64,000 nucleotides of DNA from Pseudomonas anuradhapurensis (GCF_014269225.2 NZ_CP077097.1:2925001-2989000), one strand, 5' to 3'. Shown: positions 46,313 to 55,003, counted from the stretch's first letter. Notes: a model not told the origin generated them from the letters alone. Numbers and translations are program-made.

Positions 46313-47074
46313 TCAAGGCAGCGCAGCCTCGAAGCGGTTGCCGCTGTTGTCCTGCAACAGCAGCCGGGTCGGCCCGGGACCGAGGATATCGAAGCCCAGG
46401 TTGGGGTTTTCGCTGACTGCCGGATACAGCGCGAGGCTGGCCAGCCGCTGGCCGTCCGCGCCTTGCAGCTCGGCATGGTTGAGGAAGAATTCCGGAATGC
46501 CGCTGACCAGGCCATTGTCCATCGGGTGGGCCACCTGCAGGCGCAGGCGGCTGCTGTCGCCGCGCGGGTAGCGCCCGCCCAGCACTTCGCCCAGGTGCTC
46601 CTCCCAGCCGGGCTGGGTGCGGACCACACTGGGCGCGGTACAACCGCCGCCAGCGGCATCGATCAGGGTCGAGCCGACGTGCCACAGGCCGTCGCGCGTC
46701 AGCACCGCGGCGCGCAGCGGCGTGGCCTGTTCGATACGGATGCGGATCGACAACCAGGGCAGTACGCGCTCGCCGGGCTCGAAGTCGACAATCCGCGGCA
46801 GCGGGTTGAGCTCGGCCCAGGCCAGAATCCGTACCACCTCGCCGCTGAATGCCCGCGCGTCGATCTCCAGCGGCACCTGGCGTGCGTCCTCGGCAAAGGG
46901 TGGTGCCAGCAGCTTGACCCGGTCATCGAAGACGAACGCTGCCTGGCCCAGCAACTGCTTATGGTAGAAGTCCCACATCACCGACGGCACCGGGTCCGAC
47001 GTGGCATTCGGTTCGGCGGCCTGGGCTGCCCAAGGCAGCCAGCAGGCCAGCAGGAAAGTCGCTCGCCAGTTCAT
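46313..47074 (-). CDS. SoxYZ-like carrier protein, quinoprotein-associated
   Basis: A 253-residue exported protein with a signal peptide (1-20, 'AQA-AEP'). It resembles a fusion of SoxY- and SoxZ-like domains. The SoxY-type cysteine arm appears internally as 'AAGGGCTAPS' (Cys145), at the junction of the two halves. In Sox systems this cysteine carries sulfur intermediates; in quinoprotein clusters the role is unknown. ATG 47074 follows a GGAGCGGG site. The gene lies between pedG and the metallohydrolase, on the same strand. Confidence 0.82.
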   Translation of the reverse strand: MNWRATFLLACWLPWAAQAAEPNATSDPVPSVMWDFYHKQLLGQAAFVFDDRVKLLAPPFAEDARQVPLEIDARAFSGEVVRILAWAELNPLPRIVDFEPGERVLPWLSIRIRIEQATPLRAAVLTRDGLWHVGSTLIDAAGGGCTAPSVVRTQPGWEEHLGEVLGGRYPRGDSSRLRLQVAHPMDNGLVSGIPEFFLNHAELQGADGQRLASLALYPAVSENPNLGFDILGPGPTRLLLQDNSGNRFEAALP

Positions 47075-47117
47075 GGCCCGCTCCTTGATGACGCGATTAT
47101 CCTTGAGCCAGCGCCGC

Positions 47118-47208
47118 CCCTGTGGGAGCGGGCATGCCCGCGAACACGGGCCAAGCCCGTGCCAACCACCGCAGCGCCTGCTTCGCGGGCACGCCCGCTC
47201 CCACAGGG
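47118..47208. repeat. REP doublet, GGGCATGCCCG type
   Basis: 'CCCTGTGGGAGCGGGCATGC' and a closely inverse 'GCGGGCACGCCCGCTCCCAC' around a 'CACGGGCCAAGCCCGTG' hairpin. A different core from the 'CGGCCTTGTGTCGCG' class. Confidence 0.82.
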
Positions 47209-47218
47209 AGATCTGCAC

Positions 47219-48094
47219 CTACTGATACATTTCCGGCACCTCGTAGCGCAGGCCGTAACTGGCGTAGATCGCTTTCATCTGGCCCTCGCGGATCAGCGCC
47301 TCGAGCGCCTCTTCCACCGCATAGGCCAGCTGCCGGTTGCTTTCATGCACTGCCATGCCGATGTCCCAGGCCTGCTTGCCGAGGTTCGGGTAGGCGTTTT
47401 CCGCCAGGGCCAGCTGCGGGTCGGCGGCCTGGTGCAGTTGCCAGTCGACCTCACCGCGCATGGCCATCACCGCGTCCACCTGGCCAGCCTGCATGGCGCC
47501 GAACGCCTGCTGAACGTTGGGGTAATGGTGGGTCCTGGCACTGAGCATGCCATTGAATACCGAGGTCAGGTAGAACGACGGCACACTGTCCACCTCGACC
47601 CCGATGGGGTGTTGCTGGAACACCGCTACACTGGCTACCGAGGCCAGGCGGCGGCGATCATAGGCCACCTGCCAGCGCTCCTGCTGATAGGGGCCGAACA
47701 TCACCACCTGGGCGTTTTCCAGCTCCCCGACGTCGTTGCGCCGCTGCGCGTAGGCGTGGTCGTAAGGCACACGCATCATCAGGTCGGCCAGCTGCTGGTT
47801 GCGCAGCGGACTGCCGCGCCAGATGTAATCGCGCAGGTCGTCGTCGAGCTTTTCCCCGGGCGGCGCCCAGATCAGTTGCAGGCGCACCCCCAGCGCACTG
47901 GCCAGGGCCTGTGCCAACTCCACGTCGACCCCGCGCGGCTGGCCGTGGTCCTCGAAGCTGTAGGGCGCAAAATCCTTGTACACCGCCACCTTCAATTCGC
48001 CGGCGGCGATGATAGCGTCGTAGTTGCGTACCTGCGCCTGGGCTGCCGCGCAACACAGCAGCAGGCCAGACAACAGCACCGCCAACAGGCGCAT
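47219..48094 (-). CDS. pedG: PedG, quinoprotein-associated periplasmic binding protein
   Basis: A 291-residue exported protein with a signal peptide (1-20) and the family 3 binding fold ('LKVAVYKDFAPYSFEDHGQPRGVDVEL', cited as 'AVYKDFAPYSF' and 'GVDVELAQAL'). It belongs to the set of substrate-binding-like proteins found with PQQ alcohol dehydrogenases and cytochrome c550, like MoxJ in methanol oxidation. It may help assemble the dehydrogenase-cytochrome complex rather than import a solute. It starts 5 bp after the pedF stop, so both are one operon. Confidence 0.87.
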   Translation of the reverse strand: MRLLAVLLSGLLLCCAAAQAQVRNYDAIIAAGELKVAVYKDFAPYSFEDHGQPRGVDVELAQALASALGVRLQLIWAPPGEKLDDDLRDYIWRGSPLRNQQLADLMMRVPYDHAYAQRRNDVGELENAQVVMFGPYQQERWQVAYDRRRLASVASVAVFQQHPIGVEVDSVPSFYLTSVFNGMLSARTHHYPNVQQAFGAMQAGQVDAVMAMRGEVDWQLHQAADPQLALAENAYPNLGKQAWDIGMAVHESNRQLAYAVEEALEALIREGQMKAIYASYGLRYEVPEMYQ

Positions 48095-48099
48095 GGCCG

Positions 48100-48561
48100 T
48101 CACTCCTCGACGTGCACGCTGTCCAGGTAGGTGCGTACCGCCCACAAGGCTTCCTGACTCAGGTAGTCGGCCATCTTCGGCATGTACACCCGGCCGTCGC
48201 GAACCGCGCCGTGGCGTACCCGCTCGACGAACCACTCGTCACCCGCCTCACCGGCATCGAGCATGCGCAGGTCCGGGGCGATACCGCCAGACTTGGCTTC
48301 CAGGCCATGGCAGGCGGCGCAGTTCTGGTTGTAGGCCGAGGCGCCAATTTCCACCGCCTTGTCGTGCTCGGGAGACTCGCGATACGGGTTGACCGCTGCC
48401 CAGCCGTCGCCGTCCACGGCCACACCCGCATCCTTGATCGGGGTCAGGCCCTTGGTTTCCACAGCCTGGGGCACCACATTGCCATGGGCCCAGACCGTAC
48501 CGGTCAGCACAGCGCCGGCCAGCAGGCCTGCAGCAAGCAAGACGTTTCGTTGTGTTGTCAT
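48100..48561 (-). CDS. pedF: Cytochrome c550, PedF
   Basis: A 153-residue periplasmic cytochrome with a signal peptide (1-25, 'VWA-HGN') and one heme site CAACH (81-85). A Met in 'VYMPKM' is a likely sixth ligand. It accepts electrons from PQQ in PedE and PedH and passes them to the oxidase chain, as the orthologous cytochrome does in P. putida and P. aeruginosa (ExaB). It is divergent from pedE and shares the 250-bp promoter gap, which holds boxes A and B. Confidence 0.93.
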   Translation of the reverse strand: MTTQRNVLLAAGLLAGAVLTGTVWAHGNVVPQAVETKGLTPIKDAGVAVDGDGWAAVNPYRESPEHDKAVEIGASAYNQNCAACHGLEAKSGGIAPDLRMLDAGEAGDEWFVERVRHGAVRDGRVYMPKMADYLSQEALWAVRTYLDSVHVEE

Positions 48562-48665
48562 TGTTATGCCCTCACCATTGCACGCAAGGCCTCAACCACA
48601 GAGGCCGTGCCGCCATCTTAGGAACAGCCCGTGCAGCGCCGTATCCTGCTTTGGTGGCCGGGCCT

Positions 48666-48685
48666 TACTCCCTTGGTAGTAGGGC
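48666..48685. promoter_or_regulatory. Ped box A (pedE/pedF)
   Basis: 'TACTCCCTTGGTAGTAGGGC', a near-dyad (TACT...AGTA), 130 bp before pedE and 105 bp before pedF, in the shared divergent gap. It is the best match of the set. Confidence 0.6.
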
Positions 48686-48715
48686 ATGTGGCGAAGGGCC
48701 AAAAGAGGTGCCGTA

Positions 48716-48730
48716 CGGGAACTTTTCCCG
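48716..48730. promoter_or_regulatory. Ped box B, first copy (pedE)
   Basis: CGGGAA-CTT-TTCCCG, a perfect dyad with the same half-sites as at pedH, 85-99 bp before the pedE ATG. Confidence 0.62.
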
Positions 48731-48737
48731 GCCAGCG

Positions 48738-48751
48738 CGGGAAGTTTTCCG
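48738..48751. promoter_or_regulatory. Ped box B, second copy (pedE)
   Basis: CGGGAA-GTT-TTCCG, one half-site base short of the perfect dyad. Its start is 22 bp after the start of the first copy, about two helical turns, which would put two dimers on one DNA face. Confidence 0.55.
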
Positions 48752-48814
48752 TATCCCGCGACAACCGCACCAGCTCACCCTGTGCAGGCCAAAACTCCAC
48801 AGGGAACTGCAACC

Positions 48815-50695
48815 ATGACAACAACAACGCTACCTGCCCTTTCCCCTTTGTGCCTGAGCCTGCGTGCCTTGCTGCTGGCCGGCAGCCTGGCCCTGGGCAC
48901 GGTGGCCACGGCGGCGCCTGCCGGCAAGAACGTGACCTGGGAAGACATCGCCAACGATCACCTGACCACCCAGGACGTGCTGCAATATGGCATGGGCACC
49001 AACGCCCAGCGCTGGAGCCCGCTGGCCCAGGTCAATGACCAGAACGTGTTCAAGCTGACCCCGGCGTGGTCCTTCTCCTTCGGCGACGAGAAACAACGCG
49101 GCCAGGAATCCCAGGCCATCGTCAGCGACGGCGTGGTCTACGTCACCGGGTCCTATTCGCGGGTGTTCGCCCTCGATGCCCGCACCGGCAAGCGCCTGTG
49201 GACCTACAACCACCGCCTGCCGGAGAACATCCGCCCGTGCTGCGACGTGGTCAACCGCGGCGCGGCGATCTACGGCGACAAGATCTACTTCGGCACCCTC
49301 GATGCACGCGTGATTGCCCTCGACAAGCGCACCGGCAAAGTGGTGTGGAACAAGAAGTTCGGCGACCACAGCGCCGGCTACACCATGACCGGCGCCCCGG
49401 TGCTGATCAAGGACAAGACCAGCGGCAAGGTGTTGCTGATCCACGGCAGCTCGGGTGACGAGTTCGGCGTGGTTGGCCAGCTATTCGCGCGCGACCCGGA
49501 TACCGGCGAGGAAGTGTGGATGCGGCCATTCGTCGAAGGCCATATGGGCCGCCTGAACGGCAAGGACAGCACCCCCACCGGCAACGTCAAGGCACCGTCC
49601 TGGCCGGATGACCCGACCACCGAGACCGGCAAGGTCGAAGCCTGGAGCCACGGCGGCGGTGCCCCTTGGCAAAGCGCCAGCTTCGACCCCGAGAGCAACA
49701 CCATCATCGTCGGTGCTGGCAACCCGGGCCCATGGAACACCTGGGCGCGCACCGCGAAGGACGGCAACCCGCACGACTACGACAGCCTGTACACCTCCGG
49801 CCAGGTCGGCGTCGACCCGAGCACTGGCGAGGTGAAATGGTTCTACCAGCACACCCCCAACGATGCCTGGGACTTTTCCGGCAACAACGAGCTGGTGCTG
49901 TTCGACTACAAGAACAAGGACGGCAAGCTGGTCAAGGCCACCGGCCATGCCGACCGCAACGGCTTTTTCTATGTGGTCGACCGCAGCAACGGCAAGCTGC
50001 AGAACGCCTTCCCCTTCGTCGACAACATCACCTGGGCCAGCCATATCGACCTGAACACCGGGCGCCCGGTGGAAAACCCCGGCCAGCGCCCGCCCAAGCC
50101 GCTGCCGGGGGAAAGCAAAGGCAAGCCGGTGGAAGTCTCGCCGCCGTTCCTCGGTGGCAAGAACTGGAACCCCATGGCCTACAGCCAGGATACCGGCCTG
50201 TTCTATATCCCCGGCAACCAGTGGAAAGAGGAATACTGGACCGAGGAAGTGAACTACAAGAAGGGCTCTGCGTACCTGGGCATGGGCTTCCGCATCAAGC
50301 GCATGTATGACGACCACGTCGGCACCCTGCGCGCGATGGACCCGAGCACCGGCAAGCTGGTCTGGGAGCACAAGGAACCGCTGCCGCTGTGGGCCGGCGT
50401 GCTGGCGACCAAGGGCAACCTGGTGTTCACCGGCACCGGTGACGGCTTCTTCAAGGCCTTCGACGCCAAGACCGGCAAGGAGCTGTGGAAGTTCCAGACC
50501 GGCAGCGGCATCGTCTCGCCGCCAATCACCTGGGAACAGGACGGTGAGCAGTACATCGGCGTGACCGTGGGCTACGGCGGCGCGGTGCCGCTGTGGGGCG
50601 GCGACATGGCCGAGCTGACCAAGCCGGTGGCCCAAGGCGGCTCGTTCTGGGTGTTCAAGATCCCGAGCTGGGACAAGCAGACCGCACAACGTTGA
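48815..50695 (+). CDS. pedE: Calcium-type PQQ alcohol dehydrogenase PedE
   Basis: A 626-residue periplasmic quinoprotein (signal peptide about 1-34, 'ATA-APA'). It oxidises ethanol, 2-phenylethanol and other alcohols. Glu216 ('GDEFGV'), Asn303 ('AGNPGPWN') and catalytic Asp353 are present, but the residue two on is Ser355 ('AWDFSG'), as in calcium-dependent enzymes. The vicinal Cys142-Cys143 pair is kept. ATG 48815 gives a proper signal peptide; the longer in-frame reading crosses the promoter. In KT2440 its expression falls when lanthanides are present. It is divergent from pedF. Confidence 0.95.
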   Translation: MTTTTLPALSPLCLSLRALLLAGSLALGTVATAAPAGKNVTWEDIANDHLTTQDVLQYGMGTNAQRWSPLAQVNDQNVFKLTPAWSFSFGDEKQRGQESQAIVSDGVVYVTGSYSRVFALDARTGKRLWTYNHRLPENIRPCCDVVNRGAAIYGDKIYFGTLDARVIALDKRTGKVVWNKKFGDHSAGYTMTGAPVLIKDKTSGKVLLIHGSSGDEFGVVGQLFARDPDTGEEVWMRPFVEGHMGRLNGKDSTPTGNVKAPSWPDDPTTETGKVEAWSHGGGAPWQSASFDPESNTIIVGAGNPGPWNTWARTAKDGNPHDYDSLYTSGQVGVDPSTGEVKWFYQHTPNDAWDFSGNNELVLFDYKNKDGKLVKATGHADRNGFFYVVDRSNGKLQNAFPFVDNITWASHIDLNTGRPVENPGQRPPKPLPGESKGKPVEVSPPFLGGKNWNPMAYSQDTGLFYIPGNQWKEEYWTEEVNYKKGSAYLGMGFRIKRMYDDHVGTLRAMDPSTGKLVWEHKEPLPLWAGVLATKGNLVFTGTGDGFFKAFDAKTGKELWKFQTGSGIVSPPITWEQDGEQYIGVTVGYGGAVPLWGGDMAELTKPVAQGGSFWVFKIPSWDKQTAQR

Positions 50696-50701
50696 CCCTC
50701 G

Positions 50702-50728
50702 CGGGGAGCGGGCCTTCGCCCCTCCCCG
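50702..50728 (+). terminator. Hairpin between pedE and pedD
   Basis: CGGGGAG-C-GGGC-CTTC-GCCC-CTCCCCG, an 11-bp stem with one bulge. It may end part of the pedE transcript or protect its 3' end; no long U tract follows. Confidence 0.55.
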
Positions 50729-50758
50729 TACTGTCACCTTCCTGCCGGGACCTTTGCC

Positions 50759-51418
50759 ATGAACTATTTGCCATTGGCTTTGCTGTTGGTACTTTCCCCT
50801 ACCTTGGCCATGAACGCCGACGACGCTGAAAGCGATACCCCCTTGACCATCAACGGCTGCCTGATTGCCGAAGCCAGCCAGTGCCCGGGGGCCGACCTGC
50901 GTGGCGCCAACCTGGCCAACCAGGACTTGCGCAAGATGAACCTGGCCGATGCCGACCTGCGCGGTGCCGACCTGCGCCACGCCCGACTGGACCTGGCCAA
51001 CCTGGAAAAGGCCCGCCTGCAGGGCGCCAACCTGACCCGTGCCAGCCTGCAGCAGAGCAACCTGCGCCTGGCCGACCTGAGCGACAGCAAGCTGGTGGCG
51101 ATCCAGGGCTGGGGCCTGTTTGCCCAAGGCGCGCAGTTCGCAAGGGCCGACCTTGGCGCGGCCTACCTGGAATTCGCCAGGTTGTCCGGGGCGAAGATGC
51201 ACCAGGCCAACCTGCGGGCGGCGGACCTGGAGATGGCCTGGTTGAGCAAGGCTGATTTGCAGGGGGCGAACCTGGGCGATGCCAACCTGCAGGAGGCCAA
51301 GCTAGGCCAGAGCAACCTGGAGGGCGCCGACCTGCGTGGGGCGCGGCAGCATTACGGGAATTTCCAGGATGCCAACATGCAGGGGTGCAAGGGTTGCCCA
51401 GATACCTGGGACCGATGA
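50759..51418 (+). CDS. pedD: Pentapeptide-repeat protein PedD
   Basis: A 219-residue exported protein (signal peptide about 1-18) made almost entirely of A(D/N)LXX pentapeptides, such as 'ADLRGANLANQDL' and 'ANLEKARLQGANL'. These form a right-handed quadrilateral beta helix. Two cysteine sites occur, near the start ('GCLIAEASQC') and the end ('GCKGC'). The role in alcohol oxidation is unknown. It follows pedE by 63 bp and is probably co-expressed. Confidence 0.87.
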   Translation: MNYLPLALLLVLSPTLAMNADDAESDTPLTINGCLIAEASQCPGADLRGANLANQDLRKMNLADADLRGADLRHARLDLANLEKARLQGANLTRASLQQSNLRLADLSDSKLVAIQGWGLFAQGAQFARADLGAAYLEFARLSGAKMHQANLRAADLEMAWLSKADLQGANLGDANLQEAKLGQSNLEGADLRGARQHYGNFQDANMQGCKGCPDTWDR

Positions 51419-51444
51419 GCGATGGGTCCTGCGTGACAGGTTCA

Positions 51445-51687
51445 GCGCCTGGGAGACCGAGCGCCGCCCGCGCGGCGCATCGCGAGCTGCGCTCGCTCCT
51501 ACGTTTGTTTCGGGCCAGTAACGCCTGTGACAGGCGCGCGCGAACGCCTGGTTCATACGACACGACATCTCGTCATGCGCCAAAGCGTACGCGCGCCAAT
51601 CCCACAGGCATGATTGGCCCGAAACAAACGTAGGAGCGAGCGCAGCTCGCGATGCGCCGCGCGGGCGGCGCTCGGTCTCCCAGGCGC
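51445..51687. repeat. 73-bp perfect inverted repeat element
   Basis: Arms 51445-51517 and 51615-51687 are exact inverse copies over 73 bp (start GCGCCTGGGAGACCGAGCGC, end TTTCGGGCCA). The 97-bp centre is itself partly inverted ('GCCTGTGACAGGCGCGCGCG' against the complement of 'CGCGCGCCAATCCCACAGGC'). It lies between the convergent pedD and pedR2 genes. It contains no gene. It could be a MITE-like element or a strong bidirectional terminator. Confidence 0.9.
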
Positions 51688-51707
51688 CGCACCTACCAGG
51701 CCGAACC

Positions 51708-52346
51708 TCACCCCGCCACCCGCACCACCCCCAGGTCGATCCCCAGGTGCACCAGCTCGGCATGCGAACTGACCTGCAGCTTGCTCTTGAGCAAGGTCAG
51801 GTGGTTGGACACGGTCTTGGCACTGATGCACAGCTGCTCGGCGATCACCCGCACCGGTGTGCCCTTGGCCAGCATCACGAAGATCTCCAGCTCACGCTGG
51901 GTCATGCACTGCAAGCGTGGGTCACAGGCCCTCTGAGGCGAGGTGCAGGCCAGCTGGGTGGCCAAGGGCTGCTCGATATAGGCCTGCCCGGCCAACACCC
52001 GCTGCACCGCCTCGATCAGCACCTCGGGCGCCGAGTTCTTGGTCAGGTAACCCGAGGCCCCGGCGTCCAGCGCCTGGCGCACCAGCGGCAGTTCATCGTG
52101 CATGCTGAAGAACAGCACGCGCAGTTGCGGCAAGCGCTGGCGCAGGCGCCGGGTGGTTTCCAGGCCGCTGATACCGGGCAGGCCGAAGTCCATGATCACC
52201 AGGTTGGGCACCTGCTCCTGCACCCGCGCCAGCGCCTCCTCGCCGCTGGCCGCTTCGCGCACCTGCACCGTCGGCAGCACCGCCCGCAGCAGGCTGGCAT
52301 AGCCCTGGCGGACCACGGCGTGGTCATCGACCAATACGATATTCAT
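51708..52346 (-). CDS. pedR2: Response regulator PedR2 (LuxR/NarL type)
   Basis: A 212-residue regulator: a receiver domain with phospho-acceptor Asp53 ('LVIMDFGLPG') and a C-terminal LuxR-type HTH (about 145-205, 'VRVIAEQLCISAKTVSNHL'). In P. putida KT2440, PedS2/PedR2 control the switch between pedE and pedH according to lanthanides. It starts within the last codons of pedS2 (ATGA overlap), so both proteins are made from one message. It may be the protein that reads box B in the pedE and pedH promoters (inference). Confidence 0.93.
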   Translation of the reverse strand: MNIVLVDDHAVVRQGYASLLRAVLPTVQVREAASGEEALARVQEQVPNLVIMDFGLPGISGLETTRRLRQRLPQLRVLFFSMHDELPLVRQALDAGASGYLTKNSAPEVLIEAVQRVLAGQAYIEQPLATQLACTSPQRACDPRLQCMTQRELEIFVMLAKGTPVRVIAEQLCISAKTVSNHLTLLKSKLQVSSHAELVHLGIDLGVVRVAG

Positions 52347-53620
52347 GGCACCTCCATGGCAATGTCCAGGGCCAGCGCCCAGCCGGCACCGGGGCGGCTG
52401 AGGATGCGCAATTCGCCGCCGAGGCTGCGGGCGCGCTCGGCCATCGAGTGCAGGCCGACCCCATGGCGTAGCGGCTGCGGCGCGCCGCAACCGTTATCGC
52501 GAACCAGCAGGCGCAAGCCCCTGGCGCTGCGTTGCAGGCGCACCCGCACCTGGCTGGCCGCGGCGTGACGGGCGACGTTGGTCAACGCCTCCTGCAACAG
52601 GCGATACAGGTGCGTGCGGCTCGCCCCAGGCAACGCTGGCAGGCGCGCGCCGACCCGCAGGCGACAATCGATACCCTGGCTGGCCTGCCATTGGCTCACC
52701 AGCAGGGCAAACGCCTCAGCCAGCGGCATGTGCTGCAGCGCCAGCGGATACAGGTCGTGCACCAACGCGCGAAAGCCCTGCTGCAGGCGCTGGCAATCGA
52801 GTTCCAGGGTGCGGGTGGTCTGCGCCACCGCTGCCGGCTGGTCGGCCACCATGCGCAGCAGGCACAGCTGGGCACGGATACCTGCCAGGTATTGCCCGAG
52901 GTCGTCGTGCAGGGTTTGCGCCAGCTGGGTGCGTTCGCGCTCCTGCACGGCCAATAGCGCCTGGGTCAGCTGGGCATTGTCGGTGCGGGCCTGTTCCAGC
53001 GATGCAGCCATGTGGTTGAAATGCCTGGCCAGCTGGCGTGCCTCCGGCAGGCCGGCTTCGCGCAGGCGCGCGCTCAACTGCCCACCGGAGACCTGGCGCA
53101 GGGCCTGCAGCAGCTCGTCCAGCAAACCCATGCCGCGGCGCACGGCCCAGCGGGTGGTCAGCAAGCTCAGCAACAGCGCCAGGCCGCACAGCCCCACCAA
53201 CTGTTGCAACGAGTCGCGGACTTCGTCGATTTCATCCCGTGCATCCACGGCAATCGCTACCCGGCGACCATCACTCAGCTGCAGCAACCGGGTAGCGTGG
53301 TGGCGCTCGCCAAGCAGGTGTCGGCCAAGCCAGGCATCCACGCCGCGCTCCTGCGGCAGCGGCAGCGCTTCATCCGCCGCCAGCCAGTGCACCCGCACAT
53401 GGCGCAGGCTCTGGGTTAAACGTGGCTGCAGATGGGCCGGGTCGCGCTCGGCGGTATCGCCGAGGTACGCCACCACCGCTTCGGCCGATTGCAACTCGCG
53501 CTCGACATCGGCCACCGCCTGGTGCAACAGCACCCCGGCACAGGCCAGCATTACCAGCAGGAAAAACACCGTGACGCAAAGGTTGATCCGCCACAGGGCC
53601 GACAGGTCAAGCAGGCGCAT
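52343..53620 (-). CDS. pedS2: Sensor histidine kinase PedS2
   Basis: A 425-residue membrane sensor kinase. Two membrane helices (about 12-34 and 138-156) enclose a periplasmic domain of about 105 residues. A HAMP-like region follows, then HisKA_3 with His238 ('AQTLHDDLGQYL') and an HATPase domain ending in 'RDNGCGAP' and 'GVGLHSMAERA'. In KT2440 PedS2 represses pedH and activates pedE through PedR2 when lanthanides are absent; metal is thought to be sensed in the periplasm. It overlaps pedR2 by 4 bp. Confidence 0.93.
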   Translation of the reverse strand: MRLLDLSALWRINLCVTVFFLLVMLACAGVLLHQAVADVERELQSAEAVVAYLGDTAERDPAHLQPRLTQSLRHVRVHWLAADEALPLPQERGVDAWLGRHLLGERHHATRLLQLSDGRRVAIAVDARDEIDEVRDSLQQLVGLCGLALLLSLLTTRWAVRRGMGLLDELLQALRQVSGGQLSARLREAGLPEARQLARHFNHMAASLEQARTDNAQLTQALLAVQERERTQLAQTLHDDLGQYLAGIRAQLCLLRMVADQPAAVAQTTRTLELDCQRLQQGFRALVHDLYPLALQHMPLAEAFALLVSQWQASQGIDCRLRVGARLPALPGASRTHLYRLLQEALTNVARHAAASQVRVRLQRSARGLRLLVRDNGCGAPQPLRHGVGLHSMAERARSLGGELRILSRPGAGWALALDIAMEVP

Positions 53621-53684
53621 GCGCGGTTTTCCTCAGTGTGGCGAGATTGCGGCCCATCGTAAGACCGGGGCCAGCGTGGCGAAT

Positions 53685-53703
53685 TACTACCTTGGTACCG
53701 GCC
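53685..53703. promoter_or_regulatory. Ped box A (binding protein operon)
   Basis: 'TACTACCTTGGTACCGGCC', 75 bp before the substrate-binding gene and also 65 bp before pedS2, in the divergent gap. TACC-TT-GGTA is a perfect local dyad. Confidence 0.55.
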
Positions 53704-53777
53704 GGGCGCTACTTTCTGCATATTTCCCCGTCGCGGTGGGCTTCCTATGCTGGCGCCATCTGCCGTGGAGTCGCTTT

Positions 53778-54971
53778 ATGCGCCAGCCTGCCCACCTCGC
53801 CCTGACCTGCCTGCTGGCCCTCGCCGCCACCCTGTCTACGGCCCTGGCGCCCGCTGCCCGGGGCCAGGCTGCCGAGCCCTTGCAGGTGCGCATCGGCTAC
53901 CTGGGCTATCGCCCCGACCCTGGCCCGCTGCTGTCCAATGTCATCCCCGAGCCCACCGATGCCGGGCTGCAAGGCGCCAGGCTGGCAATTGTCGACAGCA
54001 ACAGCAGCGGCCGCTTCCTGCAGCAGCAATTCCAACTCACCGAAGCCAGCGTCGACAGCCCCGAAGCCCTGCTGCAGGCGGCCAAGGCCCAGCATGAGCA
54101 GGGCCTGCGGCTGTTCGTGGTCAATGCCCCCGCTGCCAGCCTGCGCGCCTTGTCTGGCGCATTGCCCGACAGCCTGCTGTTCAATGCCGGTAGCCCGGAC
54201 GACAGCCTGCGCAGCAGCCAGTGCCTGGGCAATGTGCTGCACAGCCTGCCTGGCCGCGCCATGCTGGCCGATGCTCTGGCGCAATTCCTGGCGCTGCGCA
54301 AATGGCAGCGGGCCCTGCTGATCGTCGGCCAGACCGATGACGACCGCGCCTACGCCGCTGCCCTGCGACGTGCCGCGAAGCGCTTCGGCCTGCAGCTGGT
54401 GGCGGAGAAACCCTGGACCTTCGACAACGACCAGCGCCGCAGCGCCCAGGCCGACATGCCGCTGTTCACGCAAACTGCCGAATACGATGTGGTGCTGGTA
54501 GCCGACGAACGCGGCGATTTCGGCGAGTACCTGCCCTACCAGACCTGGTACCCACGCCCGGTCGCCGGAACCCAGGGCCTGACCCCCACCGGCTGGCACA
54601 AGACCGTGGAAACCTTCGGCGCGGCGCAGTTGCAAAAGCGTTTCGAGGCCCAGGCCGGGCGCTGGATGAACGACCGCGACTTCGCCGCCTGGATGGCCGT
54701 GCGCAGTGTCGCCAGCGCAGTCAGCAAACTGCGCCAGGCCGAGCCGCACACCGTGCAGCAGCTGCTGCTCAGCGAGCAGTTGCCGCTGGACGGTTTCAAG
54801 GGCCGCAAGCTCAGCTATCGCCCGTGGAACGGCGAGCTGCGCCAGCCGATCCCGCTGGTGCAGCCACGGGCGCTGGTCAGCACTTCGCCGCAGGAAGGTT
54901 TCCTGCACCCGTTCAACGAAATGGACAGCCTGGGCTACGACAAGCCCGAAGTCAGCTGTCGCTACCCCTGA
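53778..54971 (+). CDS. ABC-type substrate-binding protein of the PQQ alcohol system
   Basis: A 397-residue exported protein (signal peptide about 1-31) with a branched-chain-amino-acid-type binding fold ('RIGYLGYRPDPGPL', 'VADERGDFGEYLPYQTW', cited as separate stretches). It belongs to the family of binding proteins found with PQQ alcohol dehydrogenases (TIGR03863-type). It opens an operon with a beta-propeller, an ATPase and a permease, called pedA1A2BC in some strains. ATG 53778 is chosen because it opens the signal peptide. Import or export direction is unclear. Confidence 0.85.
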   Translation: MRQPAHLALTCLLALAATLSTALAPAARGQAAEPLQVRIGYLGYRPDPGPLLSNVIPEPTDAGLQGARLAIVDSNSSGRFLQQQFQLTEASVDSPEALLQAAKAQHEQGLRLFVVNAPAASLRALSGALPDSLLFNAGSPDDSLRSSQCLGNVLHSLPGRAMLADALAQFLALRKWQRALLIVGQTDDDRAYAAALRRAAKRFGLQLVAEKPWTFDNDQRRSAQADMPLFTQTAEYDVVLVADERGDFGEYLPYQTWYPRPVAGTQGLTPTGWHKTVETFGAAQLQKRFEAQAGRWMNDRDFAAWMAVRSVASAVSKLRQAEPHTVQQLLLSEQLPLDGFKGRKLSYRPWNGELRQPIPLVQPRALVSTSPQEGFLHPFNEMDSLGYDKPEVSCRYP

Positions 54972-55003
54972 GCCGATAACCACAACAAAAAAAGGATTTC
55001 GCC

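Noticed and set aside
51518..51614. A transposase or passenger gene inside the 73-bp inverted repeat
   Set aside because: The 97-bp centre has no open frame of useful length, so no insertion sequence is claimed.
52578..53777. Upstream extension of the binding-protein frame across pedS2
   Set aside because: It runs antisense to pedS2; the real start is the ATG at 53778 that opens a signal peptide.
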